Shown in pieces: positions 1 to 10,731 of a DNA stretch of 64,000 bases; the first letter of the stretch is position 1, and each line of letters starts with the position of its first letter. The notes under the pieces are model-generated. The model made no database searches, was not told the origin of the DNA, and was given only the letters and a program-made list of their open reading frames with translations. The DNA is from Cynocephalus volans. Its lineage: Eukaryota > Chordata > Mammalia > Dermoptera > Cynocephalidae. The stretch covers positions 85,047,624-85,111,623 of the forward strand of contig NC_084478.1 in assembly GCF_027409185.1 (NCBI RefSeq), in the 5' to 3' direction. The position numbers and the translations under genes are program-made.

Positions 1-676
1 CATAGTTAGCAAAAATTTTTCCCACTCAGTAGGTTGTCATTTCACTCTGTTGATTGTTTCCTTTGCTGTGCAGAAGATTTTTAGCTTGATATAGTCCCAT
101 TTGTTCATTTTTTCCTTTGTTGCTTGTGCTTTTGGGCTCATTTTCATAAAGCCTGTGCCCAGACCTAGTTCCTGAAGTGTTTCACCTCTATTTCCATTAG
201 TAATTTTACAGTTTCTGGTCTTATACGTAAGTCTTTAATCCATTTTGAGTTGATTTTAGTATATGGTGAGAGGTGCATATCTAGTTTCATTCTTCTTTAT
301 ATGGATATCCAATTTTCCCAGCACCACTTATTGAAGAGGCAGTCTTTTCCCCAATGTAGATTTTTGTTGCCTTTGTCCAATATCAGATGGCTGTAAGCCT
401 GAGGGGTGGTTTCTGGGTTCTCAATTCTGCTCCACTGGTCTGAGTGTCTATTTTTTATGCCAGTACCATGCTGTTTTGGTTACTATAGTTCTATAGTATA
501 ATTTGAAGTCAGGTAGTGTTATGCCTCCAGCTTTATTATTTTTGCTCAGGATTGCTTTGGCTATTTGGGGTCTTGAATGTTGAGATTTTTTTTCCATTTC
601 TGTGAAGAATGTCATTGTTATTTTGATAGGGATTACATTGAATCTGTAGATCACTTTGGGTAGTATAGTGTAGGCT
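1..676 (-). mobile_element. L1 LINE, 3' part of ORF2, runs off the left edge
   Basis: Read on the minus strand, this stretch encodes the C-terminal half of an L1 ORF2 protein. The open piece at 448-654 has the conserved run of residues ending in TAWYWHKK that follows the reverse transcriptase domain, and lower coordinates continue toward the ORF2 end. The copy is broken by frameshifts and lacks its 3' UTR because the window starts inside it. It stops near 676, where MaLR internal sequence on the same strand begins. It is older than L1-A and L1-C. Confidence 0.9.
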
Positions 677-1121
677 GTTGCAAGTATCTACGCAGCTTCC
701 TTAATGCTTTGCTGTTTAGAAATTTCTTCTGCCAAATACCCTGGGTCAGCACCTTTATGTTCCACATTTCATAAAGTTTTTGGTCATGAATAGAATGCAG
801 CCAAGTTCCTTGCAATTTCACAGCAAGAGATCTTTTCCCCAGTTTCTGGTAAGCTCCTTCTCATTTACAGCTGAGATCTCCTCAGTGTGATCTTTATTGT
901 CCATATTTCTATCAGCAGTCTGGTCATCACCATTTAACCAGTCTCTAAGATGTTCTAAACTTTCCCTGGTCTCCTTGTCTTTTAAACCAGAATCTAGGCT
1001 TTTTCTATCCTGCTCCTTCAAATTCTTCTAGCCTCCACCCATTACCCAGTTCCAAAGCTGCTTCTATAAATATGGAAGTATTTGTTATAAGCAACATCCC
1101 CCCCCACTTGGTACCAATTTT
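677..1121 (-). mobile_element. MaLR (MST/THE1-like) internal sequence, 5' part
   Basis: On the minus strand this directly follows the LTR at 1122-1562. It has the typical start of MaLR internal sequence: a primer-binding-like TTGGTACCAA, then a region encoding a gag-like stretch with GNW(G)KD and LRDWLNGDDQ-type words (818-1021). The same internal sequence recurs at 35801-37335 and 49868-50620. It is cut off at 677 by the L1 fragment, so no second LTR is seen. Confidence 0.75.
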
Positions 1122-1562
1122 GTATATTAGTCTGTCTCTGTTGCTTATTACAGAATATCTGAAACTGGGTAGTGTACAAAGAAATGAAATTTATTTCTTA
1201 CAGTTGATAGGCTGGGAAGTCCACAATCTGGGGGGTATATCCAGTGAGAGCCTTGTTGGTGGTGACTCTAGTCAGCAATGCAGGGTGTCACTAGGCAAGA
1301 ATGGCAGAGCAAGAGAGACTAAGATTCTCACTTGCTCTCCTTTTAAAGACATTAGAACCATGTCCATTAGCACCCATTAAACCATCAACTTATTACTCCA
1401 TGAATGGATCAATCCATTCATGAGGATACAGTCTTCACAATCTAATCACCTCCTTAAGGCTCCACCTTTCAATTACCATAATAGGATTTCCCACCTTCTT
1501 AACACAGTGGGGATTAAGTTTACAATACATTTAACTTTGGGGGACACATTCAACCCATAGCA
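1122..1562 (-). mobile_element. MaLR LTR (MST-like)
   Basis: On the minus strand it starts TGCTATGGGTTGAATGTGTC and ends near CAGACTAATATA, the usual borders of MST/MLT1 LTRs. A polyadenylation-like AATAAATTTC lies near the 3' end of the LTR. It is the 5' LTR of the element whose internal part is at 677-1121. Confidence 0.8.
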
Positions 1563-1569
1563 CAATCAG

Positions 1570-3270
1570 TGAAAGAAAAATAGCCTTTTTATAACTTGTG
1601 CTTGTGCAATACATATCTCCATAAGCAAAAAAAAATAATTTTGATGTGAATCTCACAGCTTATGTAAGTATTAACTCAAAATGGATTATGTAAAGCATAA
1701 AACTTTTAGAAGAAAACACAGGAGAAAATCTTCAGGACCTAGGGCATCATGAAGAATTCTTAGACTTGACATGAAAAGCGTAATTCATAAAAAGAAAAAG
1801 TCAGTACACTGGACTTAAAATTTATGGGAAAAACCTCGTGAAGAGGGAAAGACAAATCATGGACTAGGGAAAAATATTTGCAAACCACATTTCAGAGAAA
1901 GGACTTGCATCTAATTATATTAAATAATTTCCAAAGTTAATAGTAAAAGAATAATCAATTTTTAGCACGATGTCGAAGAGATATTTCACAGGAGAGCATA
2001 CATGGATGGCAATTAAACACATGAAAGAATGTTCAATATAACAAGCCTTAGGGAAATGCAAATTGAGACCACGAAGAGAAATTACTACATTTCTATCAGA
2101 ATAGCTAAAATAAAAAATAGTGACAAACCAGATTCTGGCAAGGATGTGGAGAAATTGTATCATGAATACATTGCTGAAGGAAAATAAAATGGTACAAACA
2201 CTCTGGAAAAGTTTGGCAGTTTCTTTAATACTAAACATGCAACTACCATACAATTGAACAATTGCATTATTGAGGATTTATCCCACAGAAATGAGAACTT
2301 ACGCCTACAGAAAACTCTAGCAGCTTTATTCACAAGAGCCAAAACTGGAAACAAACAAAATCTCTCTTAATAGGTGAATGGTTAAACCAATTGTGTTATA
2401 TCCATACCTTAGCAATAAAAAGGAACTAGCTATTGATACATGAAACAACTTGGATAGAGTTTGCTACAGTCTGAATGTTTGTGTCCCCAAAAATTCATAT
2501 GTTGAAACCTAATTTCCAATGTGGTGGCATTAAGAGATGGGTGATGATTTGGTAATGATGGAGATGATTAGGAGATGATTAGGTCATGAGGGCTCCACCC
2601 TCATGAATGGGATTAGTGCTCTTATAAATGAGGCCAGAGAAAGTCTGTTCCTTCTACCATGTCAGGACAGAACAAAAGGGTGTCATCCATGAAGCAGAGA
2701 GCAAGCCATCACCAGATACTGAACCTGCTAGCACCTTGATCTTGGATTTCTTAGCCTCCAAAACTGTGAGCAATAAATTTCTATTGTTTATAAATTGCCC
2801 AATTTAAAATATTTTGTTATAGCAGCCTGAACAGACTAAGGCAGATCAGAAGGGCACTGCACTGAGTGAAAAGAGCCATCTGAAAAGGTTACTTACTATA
2901 TGATTCTATTTATATATCATTCCTGAAATGACAAAATTATAGAGATAGAGAACATGTTAGTGATGGCCAGCGTTTATGGATGACAAGGGGGGGATGACTA
3001 TAAAGGGGTAGCAGAAGGGAGATCTTTATGTTGATGGAACAGTTCTGTATGTTGATTGCAGTGGTGGCTACAGGAGCCTACACATAATAAAATGACACAT
3101 AACTATAAACATAAATTATACCAATGTCAATTTCCTGGTTTTCATATTGTACTATAGTTATGAGAGAAGTAACCAGTAGGGGAAACTGGGTGAAAGGTGC
3201 ACAGTTTCTCTCTATACTATTTTCGCACTTCCTGTGAGTCTATAATTAATTCAAAATTAAAATTAGAAAA
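1570..3270 (+). mobile_element. Old L1 (L1M-type) 3' end, split by an LTR
   Basis: The plus strand shows a degraded L1 ORF2 C-terminus: words such as GGAAATGCAAATTGAGACCA and the 'gcaaggatgtggagaaattg' block. It continues into a 3' UTR after the LTR at 2462-2842, and ends about 3270 in sequence rich in AAATTAAAA. The 3' UTR resembles the one at 47260-48600, so both come from related old L1 families. No reading frame survives. Confidence 0.8.
2462..2842 (+). mobile_element. MaLR-type LTR (MLT1-like), solo
   Basis: It starts TGCTACAGTCTGAATGTTTG and ends GACTAAGGCA, with GAGCAATAAATTTC near the end. This is the layout of MLT1-type LTRs. It lies inside the old L1 at 1570-3270, so it inserted later than that L1. 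No internal sequence remains, which fits LTR-LTR recombination. Confidence 0.75.
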
Positions 3271-3724
3271 CAAGCTATTAATTGTACCAAGGAACCTGAA
3301 ACTGTTGAACACTACACTACTTTCTGGCCACATGAGAAGACCTTAGATATAGTTGTTATTATCTCAAAATTTATGAAGAGCTATTATGGAAAAGATACAC
3401 ACCTATCCTTTGAAGTATAAAGGATTTCTAGAACTAGGACCAATAGCTAGAAGCTTCAGAATGAAATATTTTAGTACAGTAGAAGGAAAAATATTCTATC
3501 CTTCAGAGCTGTTTGGGCAGGGAGGCAGCTGAACAAAGCTGCTGCCATCATGAAGTACTTGCAAACTCTTCTTAGCGTTTCCAAAGTGGTTTACATAACC
3601 CTCACTTTTGTCCATCCCACTGTCACTGTTCCACTGGAGACCCTCACTCCCTTTTCTCCCTCTATAGCTGTAGACTCCAAAGCAGTTCAAATGCCTCCAA
3701 TATTTCCCCCTCTAATGTGTCAGC
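3271..3724. other. No recognised feature
   Basis: This is a stretch between the old L1 and the L2 fragment. I see no repeat family, RNA gene or credible coding exon here. Short open frames at 3496-3750 look like chance. Confidence 0.5.
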
Positions 3725-4170
3725 TGTTCTCCACATTGCCACAAGAGTGATCTTACTGGAATAGAAATCAGACTCTTTTTCTCCTCTACTTAGAGCCTTT
3801 CAATAGTTCTCTACTGCCTAAAAAGTTAAGTCCAAACACCTCAAATTCACATGATCAAAGTCCTCAGTAAAGTTCCCTGCCCACGTTTCCAGCCTCCATC
3901 TCTCACTTCACCCTCCCTTGCACACTTACCCTCCAGTCTCATAGAACTCAAAGCCATTCCCCAGGTATGCCTTGTACTTGCCAGCACCCATGCTTTCTTC
4001 CTGTTCTGTCATGTTAAATGCTTTTTCATCTTATTCCCCACTCCAACCTCTCTTTTCCCCAATCTTTTAAAAAGCTATTCACCCAACGATACTGATTTCT
4101 AGTGTTGCCTCTCTCATGGAGCTTTACTTGATCCTCCTCATCACTATCACCCTCATTCAGGTTTAATTAG
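3725..4170 (+). repeat. L2 LINE 3' fragment
   Basis: It carries a diverged form of the L2 3'-end sequence: a 'ccacattgccacaagagtga' block, then 'aagtccaaacacctcaaat', then pyrimidine-rich sequence with 'catgctttcttcctgttct'. L2 is an ancient mammalian LINE, and the divergence here fits that. The coding frame is lost. Confidence 0.6.
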
Positions 4171-4279
4171 TCCTTCTTCGTTGCCGCACTGGCCATTTGC
4201 CTATTGCCTCTCAGTTTCAACCCCACTCTTCTATATGCTGGTCTCTAATGGATTCTTCAAACCACATTTCCCTGACCAG

Positions 4280-4485
4280 TCTTGGTCTACAAAGAACTTT
4301 CACATACATTCTCTCATTTGATCATCACAATAACCCTATGAGATATTACCACTATCCCCTTTTAACAGATGAGGAAACAGAAACTCAAAGATGTGAAATG
4401 ACCATCCAAGGTTTCTTAGCTGACATAGAAAGAAGTTGGAATTTGAATATAGATACTCTGACTCCAAAAGCTCTTGAGCTATTTC
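4280..4485 (-). repeat. MIR SINE
   Basis: It contains the MIR core in reverse orientation: 'cagatgaggaaacagaaact', followed by the reverse of the MIR head with 'ttggaatttgaatatagat'. MIRs are ancient tRNA-derived SINEs mobilised by L2. Confidence 0.75.
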
Positions 4486-4545
4486 CATGACATGCTTTGA
4501 GTTGATATAAGGGAATCACTATTGGGTATCAACCTCTTGTTGGTC

Positions 4546-4742
4546 CAGTGGTTCTCAAATATGAGTATGCATCAGAATCATGTGAAGGACTTTAATACAT
4601 GTTTTAATAAATGGATTTTGGGCACCAGCCCCAGAGTTATTGATTCAGTAGGTCATTGTGAGGCCTCAGAATTTGCATTTCCAACAAGTTCTCAGGTGAT
4701 TCTGCTGCTGCTTGCCTGGGGATCACACTTTGAGGACCACTG
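4546..4742 (+). mobile_element. MER5-like non-autonomous hAT DNA transposon
   Basis: It is bounded by inverted termini CAGTGGTTCTCAAA and TTTGAGGACCACTG, with an internal 'attgattcagtaggtc' and 'gaatttgcatttccaacaag', all typical of MER5A. About 197 bp, close to full length for the family. It has no coding capacity. I could not see a clean 8-bp target duplication. Confidence 0.85.
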
Positions 4743-5109
4743 GTTTAGGCCAGGATGTTAATACCTATTGCTCTCTAGACCACAAGAATGGGTACCAACC
4801 TATAACCTTACAAAGAAAGGATAAGTAGAGCAGGACTATTTAGAGAGCAAATATCTTCTGCTCCACCATTTTAGTGAATCCTAAAACATCAGAGTTCAAA
4901 GTTAGCCTTAAATATCATTAGGAAGGAAGATGATTGAAAGAGTGAGAATATTTTTAATACACCTAGACAAGCAATATTCAAGCACTCATGCTGCACTGCA
5001 GAATGCCTGCTGCAGGTCTTAAGGGAACAGATAAAGAGGTTAATTCCACATGGTTGTTAAAAGAAGACTTCAAGGAAGAGATGACTTTTGGACAGGACCA
5101 GTGAAATGG
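4743..5109. other. No recognised feature
   Basis: This stretch lies between the MER5-like element and an old L1 fragment. I see no repeat signature or coding signal in it. Confidence 0.4.
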
Positions 5110-5530
5110 GCAAGAAAATAAACTTTTGAAAAAACTTTACACACAAATATATTAATCTCAGTATTATTTATAATAGGTAGAAATTGGTGAATATAGGGCC
5201 GAGCCCATGGCGCACTCGGGAGAGTGCGGCGCTGGGAACGCAGTGACGCTCCCGCCGCGGGTTCGGATCCTATATAGGAATGGCAGGTGCACTCACTGGC
5301 TGAGTGCCAGTCACGAAAAAAGACAAAAAAAAAAAGAAAAGAAAAGAAATTGGTGAATATATGAATGTATAATAATAAAGTATTAATTAGTGGATGACTG
5401 CTCAATGAGCTATTATGCAATCATTAAAAAGGATAATTATAAAGACTAGCAATATAGAAGATGCTTTTATATGATGTTAAGGGTTAACAATACAGAATAT
5501 AGTAGAAAGATCATTTAACTAAAAGTACTG
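5110..5530 (+). mobile_element. Old L1 fragment, split by a SINE
   Basis: Outside the SINE, the sequence reads like a degraded L1 ORF2 end: a 'gtattatttataataggtag' block, then 'gctattatgcaatcattaaa'. No frame is open. Confidence 0.6.
5196..5345 (+). mobile_element. tRNA-derived SINE (CYN-like, short variant)
   Basis: It begins GGGCCGAGCCCATGGCGCAC, has a pol III A-box-like segment (TGGCGCACTCGGGAGAGTG) and a B box (GGTTCGGATCC), a tRNA-unrelated middle, and ends in an AAGAAAAG-rich tail. It is flanked by a perfect 16-bp target duplication GAAATTGGTGAATATA at 5180-5195 and 5346-5361. Two near relatives lie at 22353 and 26137. This fits the tRNA-derived CYN SINEs known from colugos. Confidence 0.9.
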
Positions 5531-5699
5531 TCTCCCCAATTATCCATGCATAGAATGTCCATGACATATTTTAGAATTCCAGGCTGCCTTCTAGCACTCT
5601 TTCTGGGCTGCCTCACCCTCCTATCAATCAGCACATGGAAAGAATAGGAGAAAATAAGCAGACATACAGCAGGTTGTGATCAGGCCAGAGTGCTGAGGA

Positions 5700-6235
5700 G
5701 AATATAGAAGAAGAGGAACATAAATCCTTCCTTTGAGGAGTTTATAGTCTACTTAGGGGTCTAACACAAATAAATGGGAAAGAGTGTGCCCACCACGAAT
5801 TAAATAGTACAGGCTGTAAGTGCTGAAGGAGCACAAGGAAGCTGACGTGGTCTGAAGATGATCTAGAGGAGGTAGAAGTTGAACTTAAAGTTGGATTTAA
5901 CTTAGAAGACAATAAGATAGTGTGAGCTAAAATACAGTGAAGTCTTTGGGGGCTAGTGAAGCAACTACCCCAACTAAAGAACACATGAGAGATGAGGCTG
6001 GAAAGGTTAAGTAGGGACCAGACTACGAGGGTCTTGAGTGCTAGGTCTAGAAATCTGGAGCTTAGCATATATATACTAGAGTTATGGGTAGTTTTTGAAA
6101 AGGAAGTGCCATGATGAAAGCTATTTTTAGAAAATTGTAACATGTACAAGACAGATTACAGGGTCTAAGGATAGACATAAAGAGACCAGGTAGGAAGTCT
6201 TTGCAGTAATCTAACTGACTAGGAACAGAGATTCT
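5700..6235 (+). repeat. Ancient mammalian interspersed repeat, family not resolved
   Basis: It shares word order with the longer copy at 28030-29080: 'ctttgaggagtttatagtct', later 'gaccagactacgagggtctt', then 'gtagtttttgaaaaggaagt' and 'tttgcagtaatctaactg'. I recognise this as an old eutherian dispersed repeat but cannot name it with confidence. No coding frame. Confidence 0.5.
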
Positions 6236-6775
6236 TTAGTTAAACTTTTAAATTGATAAAGATTTTATCTTTAATCTTTGAAAAAATTGAAAAACAGAGA
6301 GAAAAGCTCTTTTCCATGGCTCCCCAACTATCTCTGTCCCCCCAAATACTATTTCTTTATTATATTTGTATTAGACGTGGGTTCCCTTTTACAATGGTAA
6401 ACGAGTCACGTCTCCTTGCCTCTTGCACGTCTGGTGCTCAAATGAATTGTCAATGTTTGGAGCCATTCAGGAGAAAGAGAATTCTGACCGCATCAAGACT
6501 CAGGAGATCAAACTCCCACAAACACATCAATAGATCATTTAAAACAACCAAGAGTACCAAACTTATGTAAATGTCACCGTGGGTCAACATCAAAACATAG
6601 ACCTTTTACCAAATCCAAACAAGCTTTTGAAATTATAAGCAAGAAGAACAGCCTAGCATAGCAACGCAGTTTATGACCCTGCCCAGGGGTCAATATTCTG
6701 GAACATTTCTTCAGAAACTAAGAACAGCGAAATTTTATATCATTTTATTTTTAATGCTTGTTTTCCTAACAAGGG
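6236..6775. other. No recognised feature
   Basis: I see no repeat, RNA gene or convincing coding segment. The 105-codon open frame at 6253-6570 has no recognisable domain and is probably chance. Confidence 0.4.
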
Positions 6776-7262
6776 TGTATTAGATGGGGTTCTCCAGAGA
6801 GAAAGAACCAATAGGATACTTTGATAAAAATATGAGAGGATTTACTAGGGGAAATGGCTCATGCAATTGTGAAGAGGAGGAGGAGTTCCACAACAGGCCA
6901 TCTGCAAACTGTATGACAGTAGCGTGGCTCAGTCCAAGTCCGATGGTGCTGTTGATGTAAGTCCTGGAACCCAAAAGCTGAAGAGTCTCAACTCAAGCTC
7001 TGATGTTCATGAACAGGAGAGCAGAGTGTATCCAAGCTCCAGTGGTTAGAGAGAAATTTTCCTTTTTTCTCCATTTCTTGTCCTCTCTGGGCCGCCAATG
7101 GATTGGATGGTTCCCACCCATACTGAGGGTGGATCTTTCCCTCCCAGTCCATTCAAACTCTAATGCTAATCTCTCCTGGAATCACCCTCATGGGCACACC
7201 TAAAAAGATAGTTTCTTGGTATTCCTTAATATAATCAAGTTGACACCTAGAATTAACATTCA
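6776..7262 (-). mobile_element. ERVL-type LTR (MLT2-like)
   Basis: On the minus strand it starts TGAATGTTAATTCTAGGTGT and ends in the reverse of TGTATTAGATGGGGTTCTCC, matching the MLT2 layout. This includes the CCTATTGGTTCT block and the conserved region before it. Solo, with no internal sequence. Confidence 0.75.
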
Positions 7263-7324
7263 CGAAGGGTAACAATGGCCAGTCATTGGTATACAGAATT
7301 CACATACCACAGCCAGGTTGGTTT

Positions 7325-7460
7325 TTATTGATTGAGCAGTCAGAAAACACCTATTACATGCCAAGTACTATATTACATGCTTAGTTTATGGAAAGAAAGA
7401 AGACATGGATCCTGTCTTTGAGGAGCTCACAGTAGAAGAGATAAGAGGTAAAAGAGCAGT
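7325..7460 (+). repeat. Fragment of an ancient dispersed repeat
   Basis: The 'cacctattacatgccaagta' and 'ctttgaggagctcacagtag' words match the start of the ancient repeat at 28030-29080. It is a short remnant. Confidence 0.4.
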
Positions 7461-8039
7461 AGGAATTTTGTTACCTATTCAGAAGCCACTGTCCTCTTGT
7501 CCCTTGTTAACAATACTTCACTTTTGCTTGGAATGGCAATATACCCCAGCCTCAAGAGATGAGTCATGATTAGTTTAAGCCATTCAAATTATTCCTATTT
7601 CCCTTTGCCAAATCCTCACTTTCCCAGACTCCTTTGCAACCAGAAGTGGTCATACGATGAAGTTCTGTTCAAAGAAATGTGAGAAGACTTATGGAAGACT
7701 TCTGTGGAAGATTTTTCTAGACTTTCTCCAGCAAAATGAGAAGAAAACCTTCTACCCTTGTCCCTTCTGAAAACAGTGTAAGGATGCTGTGCCTGCAGGT
7801 GCAGCAGTTATCTTGCAACCATGAGGCAATAAGAATGAAGACAAAAAGCCATATACTGAAAATGATGGAGCAAAAGGATGGAAATAGTTTAGGTCATTCA
7901 TGATGTCATTGAGCCACTGAATGAATCCTTGAACTACCACCTCCAGGCTTCTTGATAAGTAAACAAAAATGTCCTTATGGTTCAAGACACTGTTAGTACA
8001 GCATTCTGTTACCTGAAGATAATAGAATTCACATATATT
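7461..8039. other. Possible degraded LTR, unresolved
   Basis: The words 'gactcctttgcaaccagaag' and 'atgaagttctgttcaaagaa', then 'cctccaggcttcttgataag', resemble an old LTR family. The resemblance is weak and no borders are visible, so I leave it unnamed. Confidence 0.3.
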
Positions 8040-8690
8040 GGGCAACTACTATCTGCCAGGCAAAACATGCTGTTTAACATATTTTGTCTTATTTAATTTA
8101 ATTCTTACAACAACTCCATAGGACAAACGTTATCATCTCCTTTCTACCAATTATAGTAGATTGTCCCCCCAAAATTCATTGAAGCTTGAATTGTGTTCCC
8201 AAAGTTTTATGTATTAGAAACTTGGCCCCACTGTGACTGTTAAGAGGGTGGGAGATCCTACTGTGGTCATTAAAAGGTGGGGCCTTGAAGGGGTGATTAG
8301 ATTATAGGACCATGCCGTAGTGAATGGATTAAAAATGTGGTCAGGGACATGGTTCTGAGGGCTTTAAAAGGAGAGAGAGGAGAGTCTGCTCTCTCTGCTC
8401 TGCCATTTCACAATGCGATACCCTGCATCACTGAAGTCACCATCAAGACCCTTACCAGATGTGTTCCCTGGACTTTGGGCATCCCGGCCAAAGAAACTGT
8501 ATGCAATAAATTTTGTTTTCTTTATAAATCACCCAGTTCTGTGTATTTTGTTATAAGCAACAGAAACAGACTAATATACCAAAAAAGCTTAAAAGGGGGT
8601 TAGTGTCTTGTCCAAGGCCACAAAACTACTAAGTGATAGAACCAAGATTCAAACTCATATATGTTCAACTCCAAAACTCTTTCTACTAAA
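8040..8690 (-). repeat. MIR SINE split by an LTR
   Basis: The left part (8040-8150) carries the reverse of the MIR tail ('ctactatctgccaggcaaaa', then 'cttacaacaactccatagga'). The right part (8580-8690) carries the reverse of the core ('cttgtccaaggccacaaaac'). The two halves join correctly if the LTR at 8151-8578 is removed, so the LTR is the younger insertion. Confidence 0.7.
8151..8578 (+). mobile_element. MaLR LTR (MST-like), solo
   Basis: It has 'aggtggggccttgaaggggt', a TTTAAAAGGAGAGAG promoter-like segment, TGCAATAAATTTTG near the end, and a border of CAGACTAATATA. The same family occurs at 9288-9722, 30109-30540 and 37336-37768. It is inserted in a MIR. Confidence 0.8.
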
Positions 8691-9287
8691 AATATATTTA
8701 TAACTTTAATACATAACAGAAAGTGGAAAGTTCCTGAAGAGCTGTAGAGATAAAGTTAATCTGAGAGTTAAGTCAAAGAACAGATTGTTTTCAGATAAAG
8801 GGTGAGGTGTCACAAAGGAGGTAACATTTAAGCCAGGCCCTTAGAAATGGGTAGGATTTGTTTATTTAAAAGGGAGAAGAAAGCAGAAGTACAGTCTGAA
8901 CAATTACTACCTTTTGTTGTGGTTTTATGTAAAAGACTCTTGAAAATCTAAGAAAAGCTCTGGACCCTCTCTTCCAGAAAAAAAAAAAATTACATATTCC
9001 CAGACTCACAAAATTTTGCATAAAATTTGTGTACAGCCCTGGACCTTTTGAAGCTCTTCCATTGATCAACAGATTCCAAGTTAAGAACTTCTGCTCTAAA
9101 CAAAGGAAAACAACATGAAGCAAGACACTAAGAGAGGAAAGTACAGGGCATTGGATGAGGTAGTAATTAACGTTTGGCTGAGGTAGAGGCTACCTAAATG
9201 GAAGTTCTGGAAATAACATCAGAAAGATAAAAAATGGTCAGTATTTGAGGCCCTTGGATGCCAAACAAAATAATTTGAATGTTCCGT
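8691..9287. other. Mostly unrecognised; weak ancient-repeat similarity
   Basis: Words such as 'ggaggtaacatttaagccag' (near 8820) recall the ancient repeat at 28030-29080. Nothing else is recognisable. Confidence 0.3.
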
Positions 9288-9722
9288 GCTATGGTTTACA
9301 AGTCCCTTCAAAACTCTTTACAACTTGATCCCCATAGTAAAAGTATTAAGAGGGTGAGAAATTAGACTGTGATATTTGAAAGGTGGGGCCTTTAAGAGGT
9401 GATTGGATTGTGAGAACTCTGCTCTCATGAATGAATGAATCCATTCAGGTGTTAATGGGTTAATGATTTAATGGGTTATCACAGGAGTAGCACTTGTAGT
9501 TTTATAAGAGGAACCATGTTAGTGAGCTCTTGCTCAGCCCTCATTATGTGATATTCTGTGTTGCCAAAGGACTCTGTAGAGAGTCCCCACCAAGAAGAAA
9601 CTCACCAGATGCACCCCTGGACCTTGGGCTTCCCAGGTTCCAAGACTGTAAAAAATAAATTTTGTTTCTTTATAAATTTTCATGTATTATGTTATAAACA
9701 ACATAAAAATGGGCTAATTCAT
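9288..9722 (+). mobile_element. MaLR LTR (MST-like), solo
   Basis: It starts TGCTATGGTTTACAAGTCCC, contains 'aggtggggcctttaagaggt' and AAAAATAAATTTTG, and ends GGGCTAATTCAT. It is similar to the LTR at 8151-8578 on the same strand, only about 700 bp away. No internal sequence lies between them, so they are separate solo LTRs rather than a provirus. Confidence 0.75.
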
Positions 9723-10715
9723 TACCCTATGGGCAATAGGGAGCATTGAAGACTGTTAGATATAAGAGTCATATGATCAAAAGTATATATAATTTACTAA
9801 TGCATTTTCCAACAGTTTCCAGTCTGACATATTGTGACACATTTAGGGAGCATTTATAAACCTTGTCAGCACAAAATCCCATTTCAGTTTGTTATGATAT
9901 AGATCTATATGCAAAAACATATGCAATGGTAAGTTGACTGGCCCATCTTCAAAATGACAAATAATATGTATCATTTTTATGTATCCTTATTTCCTATAAT
10001 GAATAATTATCTTGAGAAAAAAGTATATTCCATCATTTGTGATGGTTTCTTTTGCTATCCATTTCAGAATAAGCTACTAAAAACAGTGAATTCAAAACAC
10101 ACTTTATTTCGTACAATTAAAGAGCTTATTTTTTTCAGAATTATTACCTTTTTTAAGGAATAAGGTTTATTGACTACAAAGAATTGATGATATGTTTCTA
10201 CAGGGTAATCAAATGAGTTATGATATTTGTATATGACATTCTTCCAGGTGAAAGGAGAGATACCACTATTGACTGCTGAGAAAGAGAAAGTAACAGAAAG
10301 ACAACAAAATAGATATTTTTCTTAGACTTGCTCATTTTTCAGGACTGATATATAATGCCTTTTCTTCTGAGGGGATTTTGCATATGTTCTCTGTTGTGCA
10401 TCAAATAAAATGCTTTCAGATTTCTCTTCCAGGGAGTGGAGTTTGGTGGTAAGTATTTTGCTGTCTTGGTCTACCTCCTCACAAACTTTCTTAACCACTA
10501 TGGGTTTGGTGTGCTCCATTGTTTGCCTGGTCATGGGTAGCGGCAGAGCTGGCCTGCAGTCCCCGTCTCAGGATCCCGGGTAGTGATGTGCTCCATTTCT
10601 TGCCTGGTTGTGGGTGGGGGCAAAGTAAAGAGCTTTATAAAGTGAATGGTACTGTTATAGTCACTGAATTTCCACTTTTCTAAGACATTTGCCTGAGCTT
10701 CACTGATCATTAAAC
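9723..10715. other. Probably unique DNA; unidentified open stretches on the minus strand
   Basis: AT-rich sequence without a recognised repeat. On the minus strand, 10322-10534 and 10531-10716 hold adjoining open stretches of 70 and about 60 codons. The former has a lysine- and glutamate-rich, coiled-coil-like composition. They could be a decayed retrocopy or exon remnant, but I recognise no family. Young L1-A is inserted at the right edge. Confidence 0.3.
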
Positions 10716-10731
10716 AATAAAACAAGGTTTC
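10716..10731. repeat. Target-site duplication of L1-A, left copy
   Basis: AATAAAACAAGGTTTC here and AATAAAACAAGATTTC at 17500-17515 flank the element with one mismatch. The downstream copy directly follows the A-rich tail. This shows L1-A arose by target-primed reverse transcription. Confidence 0.8.

Noticed and set aside
5196..5270. tRNA-like segment with A and B boxes that could be taken for a tRNA gene
   Set aside because: It lacks a foldable acceptor stem, is followed by a tRNA-unrelated part and an A-rich tail, and has target duplications. It is a SINE head; the same holds at 22353, 26137, 39471, 41857 and 58591.
10322..10716. Adjoining minus-strand frames considered as a retrocopy of a coiled-coil protein
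   Set aside because: I recognise no family, tail or duplication. Left as unidentified; a protein search would decide.
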